DNA from: Elusimicrobiota bacterium
GTDB taxonomy: Bacteria > Elusimicrobiota > Elusimicrobia > UBA1565 > UBA9628
Direction: 5' to 3'
Length of the DNA: 64,000 bases
Assembly (NCBI GenBank): GCA_016182905.1
Contig: JACPFR010000024.1
Coordinates: 1-64,000 of the forward strand
In this document: one piece after another, positions 63,385 to 64,000 of the stretch
Layout of the letters: every line of letters starts with the position of its first letter
Numbering within the stretch: position 1 is the first letter of the stretch
The notes under the pieces: model-generated
What the model saw: the letters and a program-made list of their open reading frames with translations, nothing else
Database searches by the model: none
Told to the model about the DNA's origin: nothing
Program-made: the position numbers and the translations under genes

Positions 63385-63491
63385 GAGCCTGCCCGGGCGG
63401 CGGCGGGAAAAAGTTCAAGAAGTCGTTTCACGGACCGCATGGGAAGCTTCGGTCCCCGGGGCTACACTCCTATCGAGGGAGGTGCATTCCC

Positions 63492-63653
63492 ATGCGAAAA
63501 CCGAACAAGCCGAAGCGGGGCGAGGACGTGTCGGCGCGCAAGGAGCCGGAGCGGCCGGCGCCCGAGCCGGCTCCGGACGAGGAGACCCTCGACGAGGAGC
63601 TCGACGGCGCCGGCCTCGGGAAGCGGCCGCCGGACCACGAGGACGAGCTGTAG
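63492..63653 (+). CDS. hypothetical 53-residue protein, basic head and acidic tail
   Basis: MRKPNKPKRGEDVSARKEPERP... ending LGKRPPDHEDEL: a disordered-looking protein with a basic N-terminus, a Pro/Glu repeat (PERPAPEPAPDEE) and an acidic C-terminus. It looks like the small charged proteins at 57806-58654 in composition, though not clearly in sequence. GGGAGG lies 8 nt before the ATG and TACACT at 63463-63468 is a -10 candidate, which supports it as a real gene. Confidence 0.55.
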   Translation: MRKPNKPKRGEDVSARKEPERPAPEPAPDEETLDEELDGAGLGKRPPDHEDEL

Positions 63654-63677
63654 AGGGGCTTCCTTATCGTTCCAGAG

Positions 63678-63698
63678 CGCCTAAGGATTTGTATTCTA
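63678..63698 (+). promoter_or_regulatory. shared 21-nt promoter motif, copy 2
   Basis: CGCCTAAGGATTTGTATTCTA, 19 of 21 bases identical to the M2 peptidase promoter. TATTCT (63692-63697) is the -10 box and GTG follows after exactly 6 nt. Confidence 0.65.
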
Positions 63699-63703
63699 GT
63701 CGG

Positions 63704-63760
63704 GTGAACCCCTCGCGCCCGGCTCGTCCTCTTGCCGCCCCGCCCGGGGCGGCCGCGTGA
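63704..63760 (+). CDS. leaderless 18-codon upstream frame (possible leader peptide)
   Basis: From GTG at 63704 the frame reads MNPSRPARPLAAPPGAAA and stops with TGA, whose A is also the first base of the next gene's ATG (TGATG). The start is exactly 6 nt after a -10 box. Either ribosomes translate this peptide and re-initiate on the next gene, or the next gene is simply coupled to a short leader. It is Pro/Ala/Arg-rich and matches nothing known to me. Confidence 0.4.
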   Translation: MNPSRPARPLAAPPGAAA

Positions 63761-63963
63761 TGGAACTCTCCGAGATCCGCGTCGGCGACGTCATTTGGAA
63801 CGTCGATACCGGGCATACCGGGCGCGTGTCCTCGGTCGCGGGCACGAAGATGGTGCTGCTGGACCCGACGGGCGAGGAGACGCCGTTCTATTTCGTGGCC
63901 GGGCTCTGGGAGAAGCTGCACGATCAGGCGGCGGCGGAGTTCATCGCGCTGCTGCAGAAGTAG
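63760..63963 (+). CDS. hypothetical 67-residue protein
   Basis: A 67-residue protein, MELSEIRVGDVIWNVDTGHTGRVSSVAGTKMVLLDPTGEETPFYFVAGLW..., whose first 45 residues look like a small SH3-like or KOW-like beta barrel (GDVIW...GRVSSV...MVLLDPTGEE). The C-terminus is helical (KLHDQAAAEFIALLQK). It starts where an upstream 18-codon frame stops (TGATG) and ends 12 nt before a tRNA gene. No family recognised. Confidence 0.6.
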   Translation: MELSEIRVGDVIWNVDTGHTGRVSSVAGTKMVLLDPTGEETPFYFVAGLWEKLHDQAAAEFIALLQK

Positions 63964-63975
63964 GGACCGATTTAG

Positions 63976-64000
63976 GGAGAGGTGGCCGAGCGGTTTAAGG
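63976..64000 (+). tRNA. tRNA-Ser, 5' part only
   Basis: GGAGAGGTGGCCGAGCGGTT and the following TAAGG are the acceptor stem and D-arm of a bacterial tRNA-Ser; the anticodon and the rest lie beyond the window. A tRNA gene at the edge of a region rich in toxin-antitoxin loci fits a possible integration site. Confidence 0.85.

Overview
The window is about 64 kb of GC-rich DNA (roughly two-thirds G+C by eye) from a diderm bacterium. A PilMNOPQ type IV pilus set with an outer-membrane secretin, a TolC-like channel, DapA/DapF for meso-diaminopimelate, and a large Wzx/Wzy-type polysaccharide region all point to a Gram-negative envelope. The overall gene style suggests a high-GC Elusimicrobiota-like lineage; that is an inference from gene content only. 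Genes are packed tightly, very often with ATGA or GTGA stop/start overlaps, and no stretch longer than 300 bases lacks a gene.

Layout. 1-1159 (minus): sugar nucleotidyltransferase (cut by the window edge) and a HAD phosphatase. 1225-6199 (plus): pilM-N-O-P-Q behind a near-consensus promoter and a leader hairpin. 6206-17900 (plus): first surface-polysaccharide block (Wzy/ligase-TPR, two tandem YfhO-like proteins, LPG-synthase-like flippase, methyltransferase, GT4, Wzx, AsnB). 17917-18528: MarC. 18642-27626 (plus): second polysaccharide block (DegT-fold sugar enzyme with His in place of the PLP lysine, four GT2 enzymes, methyltransferase, epimerase, a second Wzy-TPR). 27676-31116 (minus): GT2, glutathione peroxidase, molybdopterin oxidoreductase, HAD phosphatase, exported protein. 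31242-42359 (minus): a long run containing polysaccharide deacetylase, GNAT, POT transporter, dapA, dapF, TPR protein, patatin, TolC, HAMP protein, phosphofructokinase, beta-barrel protein and response regulator. 42532-46083 dnaE (minus). 46153-48725 NUDIX and cNMP-patatin (plus). 48769-55388 (minus): exported proteins, TldD, hybrid GAF/PAS histidine kinase, YdjM-like membrane protein.

55434-64000 is an accessory region: four toxin-antitoxin loci (VapBC-like, a decayed BrnTA, two HigBA/RelE types), an ORF6N-domain gene, an M2 (ACE-family) peptidase, a HEAT-repeat protein, a run of tiny charge-segregated proteins, four direct copies of a 30-nt repeat lying beside the toxin-antitoxin loci, and the 5' end of a tRNA-Ser gene at the window edge.

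The most unusual signals are: (1) six palindromes of about 27 nt in and upstream of the ORF6N gene, every one of which, translated in the same sense, spells a version of the ORF6N core motif LRSQIVTL; (2) the 30-nt direct repeat next to each toxin-antitoxin locus, together with a duplicated copy of the M2 gene's 3' end; (3) a set of tiny basic-to-acidic proteins in a compact operon; (4) nine genes whose start codon lies exactly 6 nt after a -10 box, a clear leaderless-initiation signature; (5) several families of perfect inverted repeats between genes.
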